From Phytophthora quininea (lineage: Eukaryota; Oomycota; Peronosporomycetes; Peronosporales; Peronosporaceae): 64,000 nt of DNA. Position 1 is the first letter of the stretch. Each line of letters begins with the position of its first letter. Under the pieces are notes generated by a model, which worked only from the letters and a program-made list of their open reading frames with translations, searched no databases and was not told the origin of the DNA. Positions 35,063 through 46,220 of the stretch are shown piece after piece. The stretch lies in assembly GCA_011947345.1 (NCBI GenBank), contig JAAVTG010000557.1, positions 149,673-213,672 of the forward strand, read 5' to 3'. The translations under genes and the position numbers were made by a program.

Positions 35063-35264
35063 GCTCGCTTTTGATGCTCAACGTTTCTGAGCTCGTGGGA
35101 GGCTTGCTGGAAGTTGTAGTAGCGAAAGTTCAGCTTCAGTGCAGCGCAATTCTCAGTGGTACTCGATATACACGATTGGCATACCGATCATTCTCAGTGC
35201 TATCAACGGTACAGCGCGAGATTTTCTCACCGCGAGTTAAAATTCTCGAGCACTTGATGACAAA

Positions 35265-35774
35265 ATGGGGAGAAAAGCTAAAGCGCTGTGGTGCGTGGTC
35301 ATTCTCTCGCTGTTACTATTTATCGCCTATGAAATTGGTTATGGTAAAGAAAACGCTGACGATTCACTTGAAGAACATACAATGTTTAGCGGCCATCTCA
35401 TAGGTGTCGAACACCAACTCTATGGCCGGTTCCTCAAGGGTCTGCTGGCGTGGAGGCTGCAGTGCCTGTACCAGTTGCTCCTGCGCTTGGTAGCGCATCC
35501 GTTGGCACGTCTAATGACACACTTCGAGCACAGCTTGGCCTCGTTGAGCTTGGACTCGTGGAGCTGGGATGGGATGGGCTTGGCGCTGCGGTGGAGCCTG
35601 TTTGAGGCCCTTTTGGTGGTGATCCGAAAAGGTTCGAGATCGCCACGCTCACGTCGAAGGCACTCACCGGGCCCACCTCCAGCCTTACAGTTTGGGCATG
35701 GTCAAGGTTTCTCGCCCGAAAAGGGATATATACGCTCGCCGTGCCTTCGCTCCACGCCACTTGTTGGATGCTGA
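35265..35774 (+). CDS. doubtful ORF with N-terminal membrane segment
   Basis: The start MGRKAKALWCVVILSLLLF looks like a signal anchor, but the downstream part (from ~35430) overlaps a minus-strand frame with better composition. At most the first 50 residues may be real. No family. Confidence 0.2.
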   Translation: MGRKAKALWCVVILSLLLFIAYEIGYGKENADDSLEEHTMFSGHLIGVEHQLYGRFLKGLLAWRLQCLYQLLLRLVAHPLARLMTHFEHSLASLSLDSWSWDGMGLALRWSLFEALLVVIRKGSRSPRSRRRHSPGPPPALQFGHGQGFSPEKGYIRSPCLRSTPLVGC

Positions 35775-35992
35775 CGGTGTTTGTCGGTGCTGGGTCTTCT
35801 GACGCGTACAGCAATCGCACTTGACAGTGTAGTTAAAGCTATGGTAAACCAAAAACAGTTCGAACAGTAGTCTTACCTGAAGGTCCATGGCGTCCGGAGA
35901 TGCCACTTCGCCGTCAAACAGCTGCATTCCACACGAAGCTTTGACCGGCCATCTGCATATACCACATACTGCTTCAAAGGACGTTCACTCAT
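35434..35992 (-). pseudogene. uncharacterised gene fragment
   Basis: Begins with MSERPLKQYVVYADGRSKLR. After a frame slip near 35935 (one missing base) it continues with LFDGEVASPDAMDLQ and, after a presumed intron starting at about 35879 (GTAAGA), with RLLYASEDPAPTNTVSIQQV and a Ser/Thr/Pro tail. Exon joints do not agree perfectly in phase. Composition is protein-like and beta-rich, but no family is recognised. Confidence 0.3.
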
Positions 35993-36186
35993 GACTAGCG
36001 CTCGGGTCCGTGTCCTACCTAGATCGTAAATACTTCGTCTAGAGATGCAAACAATATACCAATTTCTGTAACGGTTACTAAACACGGAAACTGGTCGTGC
36101 CATGAACCGAACACAGTATTCAATGTTATAAATCATTGAGCGTTGCATTTTTCGCGATGGCATTTGCTTGGATCGCGAGTCAAGCA

Positions 36187-36341
36187 CAGTGGTGCACCCC
36201 GTTTTCGGCAGGGTGGACCCGAATATAACTTACGTTACGTCATTTAACAATGCTGTTCATGGACCTTCAAATGCATTAATATACAATATAGACTATGTGG
36301 TAGCTTATGTGTTGCCATGGCGAAAACGGGGTGCACCACTG
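36187..36341. mobile_element. 155-bp MITE with 21-bp terminal inverted repeats (Tc1/mariner-like ends)
   Basis: The left end (36187-36207) and the right end (36321-36341) are perfect 21-bp inverted copies beginning CAGTGGTGCACCCCG. The right flank is TA; the left flank is CA, which may be a mutated TA target duplication. CAGT ends with a TA target fit Tc1/mariner/pogo elements. The ~110-bp interior is AT-rich and non-coding. It lies about 95 bp upstream of the MscS-like gene and may carry part of its present promoter. Confidence 0.75.
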
Positions 36342-36436
36342 TACTGTAAGGATTTGTGGCCCTTTAACCAAATCGGTTTTTATTTAATTTTTATGAAATG
36401 GGTATTTTACCCATACCTCATTATCAACGGACGCAC

Positions 36437-37955
36437 ATGGTCCCCTTCATCTTCTGGCGCGTAGGGCTGGCGCTGCTGGCCACGTTAGCGGCCTTCTTGC
36501 TGTCCAAACCAGCGATCGAACTTCTGCTCAACACCATCCGCTCCCGCGTTGACAAACACGTGCGGTAATAGCGCTGCTACACTTCTAGAAACCTTATATC
36601 ATGTCGACTAGCATTTTATCAACTTTTTCTTACTGTTTCTCTGCAGATGGATCGCAGACGTGCAGCACTACTTGCTGACCTACCTCTGGTGGTTCCTCTT
36701 CCTAATTATGGTGCGAGATGTGATCGCCTACTACATCCTAGACCTGGGCAGCGAGCAGGAAGAGATCATGCAATATCTGGGCTACTTGGTGGCAGTCCCA
36801 CTGGTCATCGGCACTTTTGCAATGCGCAAAGTCGTCACCAATGTATGGACCATTTCTTATGCTTGCTTGCAGCATTACTGGTGTATTCACTCTTGATTGT
36901 GGTGTAGCTATTCGTGCGATATTTCAAATGGGACCGCTACTCGTCGGACTACGACGCGCGGATCTTCGTCATCACCGAGTCGATCAAGTTTGTGTGTGTG
37001 GTGCTGATCCTGGTCGAGATTTTCTACATCTTCTTTCTGTCCAACCAGTTCATGCAGTTCTTGCTGGTCGTCGGATTCCTCAGCGTCGAACTGGTGGCAC
37101 TTCTCTCGGGCTTTACAATTGTGAGTCTGCAGCTTCGTTCTTAGCTCAGCCTGTGGCTAACCGTATTTTTTGTTTGTTTATCTAGCTAAAGAATGTGGCA
37201 ACTGGACTCTTCCTCATTTTTGCAGAGCCATTTCGTACGGGCAGCTTGTGCACAGTACAGAAGCTGATGGGCTTCATTGAGAGGGTGTCTCTCGCTCGTA
37301 CAACCATGCGAGGTTCGGATGGCTCACGGATCTTTATCCCTAATGGCATTTTCGCTGACAATTTCCAGACCAGTGGTAACGTGTTGGATGCCCACACGCA
37401 CACAGTGCTGCTACACCTGCACCCCTCCACACCGACTTTTAAGATCCAAGAGCTCGTCCAGGAGCTACAGGCAGTATTGCCGGCCTACGCGCTGACATTT
37501 GAAACTCTTGCAGCTATCCGTAGAAATCGTCGCGACGGATACGCTGCAAGAAGCAGCGGCGCTAGCAGTTTCAGTACCAGCGTTGGCAGTGATGACAGCA
37601 TTATGGACAGGCGAGAGTCGGCGACAAGCAGCGACAACAACTCACACACACCCCGAACACGTGCCAGATCCAGCACGTCAAGTGCTTTAGACGCACAAGG
37701 TCGACGGATTTTGCCGCCATCTCCGCCGCTGCGCGTCGAGCTTCAAGCCATGTACACGATCAAAGTGAACGTTCTTGTTGATCGCGAGCGCTTCCGTTCC
37801 CTGGAGGAAGCAAAAACCGAGGTAAGTCAGTTCAGTTTAGTTCAATGCATGGGTCGTGCCCAGCTTGTTAAATTACGTTGCTATGCTAGGTAAATCTTGC
37901 GATCATTGGAACGCTGCAGCGGCTTCACGTAACGGCACAACCAACGGCACATTGA
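36437..37955 (+). CDS. mechanosensitive ion channel, MscS-like (copy 1)
   Basis: 412 residues in five exons (introns 36565-36646, 36843-36907, 37121-37185, 37822-37889), with no frame slip. Four to five membrane helices precede the pore-lining helix and beta domain (LSGFTILKNVATGLFLIFAE, FIPNGIFADNFQT). A Ser/Arg-rich insert (about 37545-37700) divides the C-terminal cytosolic domain. MscS-type channels open under membrane tension and release ions during osmotic shock, relevant to wall-less zoospores. Transcribed toward copy 2, with only 32 bp between the stop codons. The first exon starts unusually close to a membrane helix, so an upstream exon lost or displaced by the MITE is possible. Confidence 0.85.
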
Positions 37956-37987
37956 TGCAACGACCCCACAATACACAGTAGAATAAA

Positions 37988-39677
37988 TTAGACAGCGTTG
38001 GCCTGAATCCCGTGAGGACGACGATGGCGAAGACTATTATCGCTAAAGATACGTCGACCGAGGGGTTCACTTGCCGGTGGGGCCCTTCTCCGACGTCCTT
38101 CAGGTCTCAAGCTCCAACTCGCACGCCGCTCGTTGGAGTTCGTTGTCGTAACTGATGGTGGAGGCGATGGACTACTACTAGTATCAGATTGATCTTCCTC
38201 TCCGTGCAGACTCAGCTTGAGCTTTGTCAGTAGCTCTGTAATTTGCAGTACAATCTGCAGCACATACGACAGCGTGTTAGTGCGAGCCAAGAGTATCAGG
38301 ATCATGCAACAAACCTCCGTTTTCTCGGCCATTAGTCCCTTGACGTGGCGCTTCCGCGAGTAATACACGACGTGGACAAGGTATGGTGCTTCAATGCTGA
38401 TCCAGAAGCGGCCCTGCGGCTGTCCTTCTTCCTCCGACGCTGCTTGCTTCGTGCGCTCGTAAACGTTCATCATATCCCAACCACCTCGCGGCTTTTCCAG
38501 TCCCAACACATTGCCCTTCGAACTAGAACTTTGGTTCATCATGTGCTGCAGCAAAAGTTATCGAGTTCTTGAATGAAAATGCGCATGGACGCTGCCGGCG
38601 TCGTATGAGTCAGATGAACAGCAACGATGCAGCGACGATCGAGACTCTTGCTCTGCACGGTCACCGCATTTTCCAGCATGATGCCGTTGGGGATGTAGGC
38701 CAAGCCTTTGTCATACTGCCGCAACGAGAAACCTTGTAGGAACAGTCGCTCCACCACACCCTCGTGGCCCTGGAAGGACAAGTGCAAGCCACTCTTAATC
38801 TGCTCGTCCTGCAGCGTCATCAACCCGCCCATAATATTCTTCAACTGTACGGACAAAAGGGTCAGCAGGTCTTCAATAAAAAATAAAATTAAATAGCAGT
38901 CGTCGCTTACCCACGAGTGAGCTCCAAAGACAAACACGAACTCCACCATAATCACAGCCACCGCCGATATCTGACCCGACTCGAAATCCGTAAAGCGACC
39001 GATCTCGTCAATAATGCACAGGGATACCACTGCCGTCACCAGAAGCACTTTAATCACCTAGCACAATAACAGTGAAACCACTCTCCAATATATATATAAT
39101 AATAATTTCCTCACCCCAATGCCCTCCGTGACGATCATCACGCGACTGTAGTCATCGTCGTCTTTTGACACTGACCGACTCCACCCTTGCACTCGAACGA
39201 TTCCCTATCCAATAAAAAAAAGTAAACACATGGCTCTCTATAATAAACTTTAAAAGAATTACCTACCCATGTGACGTAATTGCAAAAGCAAATGACTGTC
39301 CACACCAACGGCGGCCCCAATAGCAACGTGATAACTCCCTGCAGCTTTCCCGGGTCCATGGACAATAGGCTTTCCAGGTCCATCACGTAGGCCGCAAACC
39401 ACGCAAACAGCACGAAAACCACCCAAGATAGAGGCCGCAGAAGCATCTTCTCGAACTCCCGCAGCCAGGCGAACAGAGCCGGCAGGATGCGGCGGGCGAT
39501 GCGCAGCGAAAAGCGCACGGCCTCCACGCGCAAGATGTAGGCGGCAGCCAGCAGCGCCAGCCCCAGGAACACGCGCCATTGGTCGCTGGATGACGAGGAG
39601 GCGGCGGACGTGGACAGCGGCAAGGTCGGCGCAGCCGTCGGAGCCTCAACGAACGCCGTGGTGTTGTTGCTGCTCAT
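37988..39677 (-). CDS. mechanosensitive ion channel, MscS-like (copy 2)
   Basis: Exons are separated by introns at 39205-39266, 39058-39114, 38845-38910 and probably 38255-38314. A Thr/Ser/Ala-rich N-terminus and four or five membrane helices lead to the MscS pore/beta region (LKNIMGGLMTL, AYIPNGIMLENAVTV) and a basic Ser-rich tail. One base is missing near 38553 (AAAA on the plus strand, within DNF-LLQHMM). The last intron is 60 bp, has no stop in frame and contains a CTAAC branch-like site; retained or removed, the frame continues. Distant paralogue of copy 1 in inverted, tail-to-tail orientation. Confidence 0.82.
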
Positions 39678-39877
39678 CTTTTTTAAAAAGTGGGAGAATT
39701 TACTATAAAAATGTATATAAGAAGATTTGTATGCAAAATTTCGTTAATGCAAAAGAAAATCGTGCTGAACGCGATCAAGCTTTCCAGACCCCGCGGCTAC
39801 GTCAAAACGGTACCAAACACGTGGAATGAAGGAAATGACGAGCAGCAGACTACCAGTAAAGCACCCATGGCTTGCTT

Positions 39878-40239
39878 TGCAAAATGTTTGGTGTGCTTTA
39901 CGGCCAGCTGGCGGAGAAGTCGACGCAACGTTGCCGGAGACTATTACAAAATGAAGATGTCGAATTTGGGGTGGCAGTTCTAGCCATGGACTCTATCGGT
40001 ATCATTTGGAAGGCGTCGCAATTCGTCCAGCTGACCTGCGGACACTCAGAGGTTGACGATGACATTGTTTGTGGCGCACAGTGTCGTAGACCACATCTTC
40101 AAGAGTACAAATACCGAGGACGTGGCCATTCACTCCGGCGGTGACGACGTTGCCAACATGGATATTGCAACAGGCAAGACGGCGAGTTGCCGTCAAGCAA
40201 GTGCACGGCAAGCCCGGCCATGCTCGGAACGAGAATCCC
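39878..40239 (+). pseudogene. relic of jacalin-family C-terminal domain
   Basis: Broken frames still show KMFGVLYGQLAEKST, GIIWKASQFVQLTCG and FKSTNTEDVAIHSGGDD. These match the C-terminal half of the neighbouring secreted jacalin proteins, closest to the copy ending at 47145 (IIDQLIEKST, WMASQFVQPICG). No start, signal peptide or jacalin domain remains. It marks a lost extra member of the array. Confidence 0.6.
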
Positions 40240-40658
40240 AAGCTATTTAATAAGTGCATGTACCTATGTGGCAGTCAACCATGATGCAAACTGATTAGTC
40301 ACTTGCCGAGTGATGAGGGACAACCTCTCAATGTGGTGATAAGGCATGAACTGCTCTATGAGGGCATGCACTTTCGTCCACGAAACCAGCAACAAACTTT
40401 GGTACGCCTTGAGGACGACTAACCCATGCCTTCGTGTTTTTTTCCTTCTGAGCTAACTGTCGATGTTCGCAGGGGGAAATGGTTTAGGTCAGCATTGGTA
40501 GTACCATTGATGTGCTTGGGGTGCGCTTCTCTGGAAGGAAAATCCTCGCACACATCCGAGATGTTATCCCGGTTGCTCGAACATATCACGCTTCGTGATC
40601 GCACCATTTTTCATTTATTCGGACCGACCAACGTGGCATTACCAGAGAACCACTTGCG
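40240..40658. other. upstream region of jacalin gene 1
   Basis: Presumed promoter of the first jacalin gene. No clear initiator match or repeat found. Confidence 0.35.
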
Positions 40659-42720
40659 ATGATATTCCGGTCTCTGTTGCTGCTGCTGCTCGTTGCAAGC
40701 GAAGCTGCTTGGGCTGCCGACGTCCAAGTGAGCGAGATTTTCGGCGGACCACACGGCACCGCGTTCTCCGACGAGGCCACTGCAGCTGTTGGCCAAACAG
40801 TCAAGTCGATCACCATCCGTGCGGGAGAACGCGTCGACGGCCTCACGCTGACAATCTTGACGCCAACACCTCAAACGTATTCACATGGCGGTGGCGGTGG
40901 GACTGAGAACACGCTCAACCTCGGTGCGGGCGAGGTCATTACGTCGATGGAAGCGCACTGGGGTAAGAAGAAGGGCCGCACCCGCATCTTCTGCCTCAGC
41001 TTTGGCACGAGTGCCGGGAACTCGGTCTCCTCCGGGTCGATGACAAACGAGAAGGGTACGGTGACAGCACCCGAAGGGTTCCAGTTGGTCGGGTTCACCG
41101 GCCAGGACGGCGACGAGATCGATTTAATCGGTGCCGTATGGGCACGGATCACGCCTGAGACTCCCCGCCAGCTACGGAAGCACCCGCTCTAGCGGCTACT
41201 GAGGCCCCTACACCGGCATCGGCCCCAACTAAAGCCCCAGCAGCCAGCGCTGATAAATCATCGGCTGGGTCAGGGGCTCCTGCCAGCAGTGGTGCCTCAA
41301 CGGCAGGATCAGAGGCTCCTGCCAGTAGTGATGACTCGGCGACAGGTTCGCAAACTCAACTAGCCAGCGGTAGTGCAGCGGATACCGAGGTTCAAATTGA
41401 TGCTCCTGCGGCCAGCGATGATGTATCAATGGCAGCATCAGCAATGAGTAGCGATTCGTCCACAGCAGGCTCAGAGGACCCGGCAGACAGCGGTGACACC
41501 TCAGCTGCTGGATCAGGAGCAAGCGATGATTCCTCTGCGGCTGGATCGGGGTCTCCTGCGCCGTCAGTGAGCGCTGTCGTAATTAGCATTGACCTTGCAC
41601 CAACAGAGGCTCCGGCTTCAGCAGCTACGGAGGCCCCAGCACCCACTGCACCGCCGATTTCTATCGAGGACTCAGTCCAATTGAGTGAGAGTTTCGGCGG
41701 TCCGCACGGCACTCAATTCTCCGACGAATCGGCCTCCAGGTCTGGACAATCCGTCGCATCCATTTCGATATTCACGGGCGAGCGACTTGATGGTCTTACG
41801 ATGGAAATTACAGCGCCGAAGCCGCTGACATTTACGCACGGCGGAACTGGAGGAGAGGCCAAGAAGCTCACATTGGGCGAAGGCGAACACATCACGTCCA
41901 TGGAAGTTCACTGGGGCAAGAAGGACAAACGAACGCGAATCTTCTACGTGAACTTCGTCACGAGTGCAGGCAACTCGCTCGCGGGTGGGTCGATGACTGA
42001 AGAGAAGAGCACGGTGACTGCCCCGGAAGACTTCCAGCTGGGTGGATTCTTTGGTCAGGACGGCAAGGAGATCGATAACCTGGGAGTGGTGTGCACTAGC
42101 ATCGAAGCCGTCACGGTGGCGCCAACACCCCCTCCTGCTGCTGCCGGTTCTGCTGGAGCCGAGACACAAACGATGAACATGAAAACGACTCTGCTGAGCG
42201 AGGCTTTTGGCGGTCCTCACGGCGAAGGGTTCTCGGATGAGACGTCGGCCTTGTCAGGACAAGTCGTAACCGCGCTTACTGTCCGAGGTGATAAACGAGT
42301 TGATGGCGTCACACTTGACATCGCCAAACCGACAGCGAAATCATTCTCGCTTGGAGGATCAGGCGGAACACCCAACGTACTCACTCTTGGCGAGGGCGAG
42401 TACATTACGTCGATGGAGGCCCATTGGGGCAAGAAGGACGATCGTACCCGCATCTTTTACCTAAGCTTCGGCACGAATGCAGGCAACTCGGTCTCAGCAG
42501 GATCCAAGACCGAAGAATCGGTCAAAGTGACTGCACCGGAAGGATACCAACTCGGCGGGTTCTTTGGTCGCGCTGGTGAAGAAATCGATCTGCTAGGTGT
42601 GGTGTGGACGAGCATTAAAGCCGTACCCGTGCCAGGTTCTGGCGAGGACATTATGCTCAGCGCCATGTTTGGCGGGCCCCATGGCATCGCATTCTCGGAT
42701 ATTGCAAAGGTTCGACTTGG

Positions 42721-42999
42721 TGTAGTGCGTCCACGGTAGACGAACGTTGACACAGTGTTTGGGAAGCTGGCACTTCCGAATGTTGTACTTGCCGAGTGTA
42801 TTGCTTAGATGAAAGCAAAAAGGAAAGTGTCTAAACTACCCCGGCAACTCGCCACTGCGAGCAGCACACCATGGAGCCCATGGTGTGTCTTCGAGCTCAA
42901 CTGCAACTGCAAGTTGGTACCAGCTGATAAGGACTGCAACCGCATTCCTTCATCGAAGTGTAACGAGGGCAAGGCTTTCAACCTGAACCCCGCGCTACA
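42721..42999. mobile_element. 279-bp insertion with 5-bp target duplication (solo-LTR-like)
   Basis: The insert splits the fourth jacalin domain. It begins TGTAGTGCG and ends CGCGCTACA, so it has TG...CA ends with short inverted termini. It is flanked by direct copies of CTTGG (42716-42720 and 43000-43004). The jacalin frame before the insert continues in phase after the second CTTGG. A 5-bp duplication and TG...CA ends fit a solo LTR of a Gypsy- or Copia-type element; a small non-autonomous DNA element is the alternative. Confidence 0.72.
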
Positions 43000-44259
43000 C
43001 TTGGCCAGGCGTTTAGTTCCGTCACGATCCGCGGTGAAGAGCGTGTCGACCAAGTCACGCTGCAAGTTTCATCACCAGAAGCATTAACCTGGACCCACGG
43101 AGGTTCCGGCGGCGAAGACCACGTGTTAACTCTCGGGCAGGGTGAACTTATCAAGTCGATGGAAGTTCGCTGGGGAAAGGTGGGCGGTCGCACACGTGTG
43201 TTCTACCTCGGCTTTGGGACGAGTGCTGGCAATTCGGTAGGCGTCGGTAGCAAAACGGGCGATAACATTCTACTGATAGCACCCGAGGGTTACAAACTCG
43301 GTGGATTGTTCGGTCGAGCTGAAAGTGAAGTGGATCAAATCGGCGTCATTTGGACCAAGATCGACGCGAAGCAGATGCAGCTCACGGATGAAGTAGGCTC
43401 GGACTGGTACGGGTCCACGATTCGCAACTGGGTCGGCCCCACCATCGGCAACGCCAAGGACACTGCGTGCTACCGGAAGATGCAAAACCAGAACAGCGAC
43501 GGCGTCTGTCCTCTGGGCTACAGCACCGACGGCGATAACTGCATCACACAGTGCCCATTCTTCTACCCGGTCGAGTGCTACGCCGAGTGTATCCCTCAGA
43601 ACGACGACTGCGCACAGGCAATAATACAGAAGGTTGCTTCTGTGGCCGGTGTCGTGTTCAACGCCGCAACTGGCGGGGTTTTCAAAACGATTTGGAACAC
43701 TTACAAGAGCGCCAAGCGAGTCTACATGTGCGCCGCGACGGTCATTTCCGTCCTTAAAATCGTTCATTTATTACATGCGCTTTAAACAAACCACAGCACC
43801 CCAGGGAGACGTCGAGCAAATGCTTGCCGTTGCCTACAAGACCGACGTCATCTTAGTCGATTTACCCGTGGCTGTGGCGACTTGGTTACCTATTTTTCGG
43901 GTCAATTACGATCGGGGTCTGGTCGATGGGTCTGAGGTTTTACTTAAGTAATTTACTTGGCAAATCCGACCGCAAGTCTGACCTGAAAAATATTCCCAAC
44001 GTGAATACTTCGGTATAGCCGGATACATGGGTGGCAGGCAACTAAAACGGATGTAATTCTTATGGCGAGGACAGTAAAAAGCCTGAAATAGTGGGTAAAA
44101 CATCGAGTTAGTCACTGCTTTTCGCATACCACAAGTTACTCAAAACCATGTCTTTCGTGTTGCTTTGTGGCATTTCTCAAAGGTATAGAAAACGAAGAGC
44201 CTTTGCTCATAGAGAGGTTGACGGGAATTAGTTCACTCGTCATTTTGCCTGCACTTGTC

Positions 44260-45669
44260 ATGAGTGACATTGACGACATCAATCCATATAGAACAACTAT
44301 ACACTACAACGGTTTCCGTTTGACAAAGGTCTACGCATCGAATCTCAAGACAACGTACAGATGCAGCTATTACCGGCGGGGATGGAAGGCGAAACTTGAT
44401 GTGATGACCTCGGGGGTATTGGTCGAGAAGGGCTTGCCACATACATGTGAAGCAGCAGTTGAGGTGATCGTCGTCTCGGACAATTCATGCGAGGATGGAG
44501 ATGACAGCCAACAAGGAAGAACATCAATGTCAAGTTTATCCACTCAAAGAGACATGAGCCGAGAGATGGCAACCGAGGTCGACACGTTAGCCATACAACG
44601 AATGACAGTGACTCCATCAGCAATCTGGGATCAAATTCGTGAAGAATTTACTGCCAATGTCTTGATGAGGGAATTAACAAGGGAGCAAGTAATCAGCCGT
44701 GTGTATCGCGTCAGAAACCGTCAGTTTGGATCGGCAATCTATGGCCAGGTGAAAATGCCACCGCTTTCTCGAACTCGTGATGGATCGAAGTTCTTTCAAT
44801 TCCACCTATCATACGCCGGTGACGAGAAGACCGAGAGGATTTTGGGTTGGGGTCACCAAGCTTTGATTCGCTTGCTCACTTACAGCAACGTTTCACTGTT
44901 CGTGGACGGCACATTTCACTGCGTGTCTGCCCCGTTTTACCAGTGCGTCATCGTCATGGTTCACGACCGAGGGTCCAATTGCTACGTTCCGGTGATGTAT
45001 GTGCTCTCGACTAGCAAAACAGAGTGGTCTTACTGGCACATCTTCCACTGCGTGCAAGTGGCCACTGGCATGAACATGGAGCCATCAACAATCTCGTGTG
45101 GCTTTGAGCAAGGGCTGATCAACGCTATCCGTGACCAGTTTCCCAACACCACGATAATTGGCTGCCTGTTCCACTTCAAACAGGCCATCCGACGTAGGAT
45201 GTTGAAGTTGCATATTCCGACTGATGAAGTTTCAGTGGCTATGGGCCGTGGAGTTCTCGATACACTTGCTGTACTGCCGCGCGAGCAGATCGACCCTCGG
45301 GGCATTGACTACGTGACGGCGAAGATAAAAGCTGTGACGTCGGACAGTGGCGCCACCTATAGTGGGGACAAGTGGGCAGCGTTCTGGTCATACTTTCGAC
45401 GCACGTGGTTGGAGATGTTTACGCCTGAGCTGTGGAATGTCCGCGGAATTGACCGTCGTATCGTCAACAGGACAAACAACCCGTTGGAGCGATATAACCG
45501 AGAGCTGAATGACGAATTCACGACACAGAACCCAAATCTGCCGACTTTCATTGGAGTAATTGAACGCCATGCACATCACTACGTGACGCTGCTGGAGGAT
45601 TTTGCACGCGGACGAGCTCGAGCACCTGCCCATGGAACGTACTACACTCCATCCGACTTTTCGTTGTAA
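44260..45669 (+). CDS. MULE-family transposase
   Basis: One open frame of 469 residues from ATG 44260 (open 31 codons further upstream). The N-terminal half has a FLYWCH/WRKY-like zinc-binding region (TTYRCSYYRRGWKAKL, then LPHTCEAA). The MULE core follows: SLFVDGTFHCVSAPFYQCVI (first catalytic Asp), SCGFEQGLINAIRDQFP, IIGCLFHFKQAIRR and NNPLERYNRELND (catalytic Glu). The position that is normally Asp in the 'DFE' motif is Gly here (CGFE), so the enzyme may be inactive although the frame is intact. It would cut and paste the surrounding element. Confidence 0.85.
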   Translation: MSDIDDINPYRTTIHYNGFRLTKVYASNLKTTYRCSYYRRGWKAKLDVMTSGVLVEKGLPHTCEAAVEVIVVSDNSCEDGDDSQQGRTSMSSLSTQRDMSREMATEVDTLAIQRMTVTPSAIWDQIREEFTANVLMRELTREQVISRVYRVRNRQFGSAIYGQVKMPPLSRTRDGSKFFQFHLSYAGDEKTERILGWGHQALIRLLTYSNVSLFVDGTFHCVSAPFYQCVIVMVHDRGSNCYVPVMYVLSTSKTEWSYWHIFHCVQVATGMNMEPSTISCGFEQGLINAIRDQFPNTTIIGCLFHFKQAIRRRMLKLHIPTDEVSVAMGRGVLDTLAVLPREQIDPRGIDYVTAKIKAVTSDSGATYSGDKWAAFWSYFRRTWLEMFTPELWNVRGIDRRIVNRTNNPLERYNRELNDEFTTQNPNLPTFIGVIERHAHHYVTLLEDFARGRARAPAHGTYYTPSDFSL

Positions 45670-45810
45670 GTCACCACTTCAAGTTTGCATTGTATAGTTT
45701 CATTTACGAAAGATATGGTTAGATCTTAGTTTGTGCCGGGGGCTTTTGAGTGTCTAGGATCTAATAAAAAAGCAAGTTGAAACTCAAACTTATCATATAC
45801 ACTATTAAGT

Positions 45811-45848
45811 GAGTGGGTGAGTGGGTGTGTGAGTGAGTGAGCGAGCGA
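45811..45848. repeat. GAGT/GGGT short tandem repeat
   Basis: Imperfect tetranucleotide run (GAGTGGGTGAGTGGGTGTGTGAGTGAGTGAGCGAGC pattern in parts), inside the MULE downstream of the transposase gene. Confidence 0.6.
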
Positions 45849-46150
45849 AAGCCAATTAAAGCTATTTTAAGTTTGAACCACCATAATTTCGGTGATCGGT
45901 TCCTTGACTTGGCTGCGAAGTTGAAGTGTCAGCCTCGTCACACGGTAATCAGCGAAAGAAAGTACATGTATCATGTACATTGGTCAAGAGCAACAGCTTG
46001 CTCGCGTCCCTCTATTACCACATCATTCCCATGTACCTTACCTTTGACCTGTCACCACGAACTGCCACCTTGGTTAGAGTGGTCTGACGGAATGGGTGCA
46101 CGGGGCGGACATCGGCGGACGAATGGGCGACGAACCTTTCGTGAAGAATA

Positions 46151-46220
46151 GGACCTGACGGGGTTTGAACCCGAACCAAATGCTTAGAATTGCTGACACA
46201 CACTCAGTGCGCCACTATCT
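46151..46220 (-). repeat. tRNA-like segment (SINE head or tRNA relic)
   Basis: On the minus strand an A-box-like TGGCGCACTGAG (46203-46214) is followed at tRNA-like spacing by a full B box, GGGTTCAAACCCC (46160-46172), with a T-arm of four paired bases. The acceptor-stem halves do not pair, so it is not a working tRNA. It is inside the MULE and reads like the Pol III promoter of a tRNA-derived SINE. Confidence 0.45.

Noticed and set aside
46070..46140. Plus-strand tRNA D-arm-like stretch (GGTTAGAGTGGTC)
   Set aside because: No matching B box at the right distance on this strand and no clover-leaf pairing.
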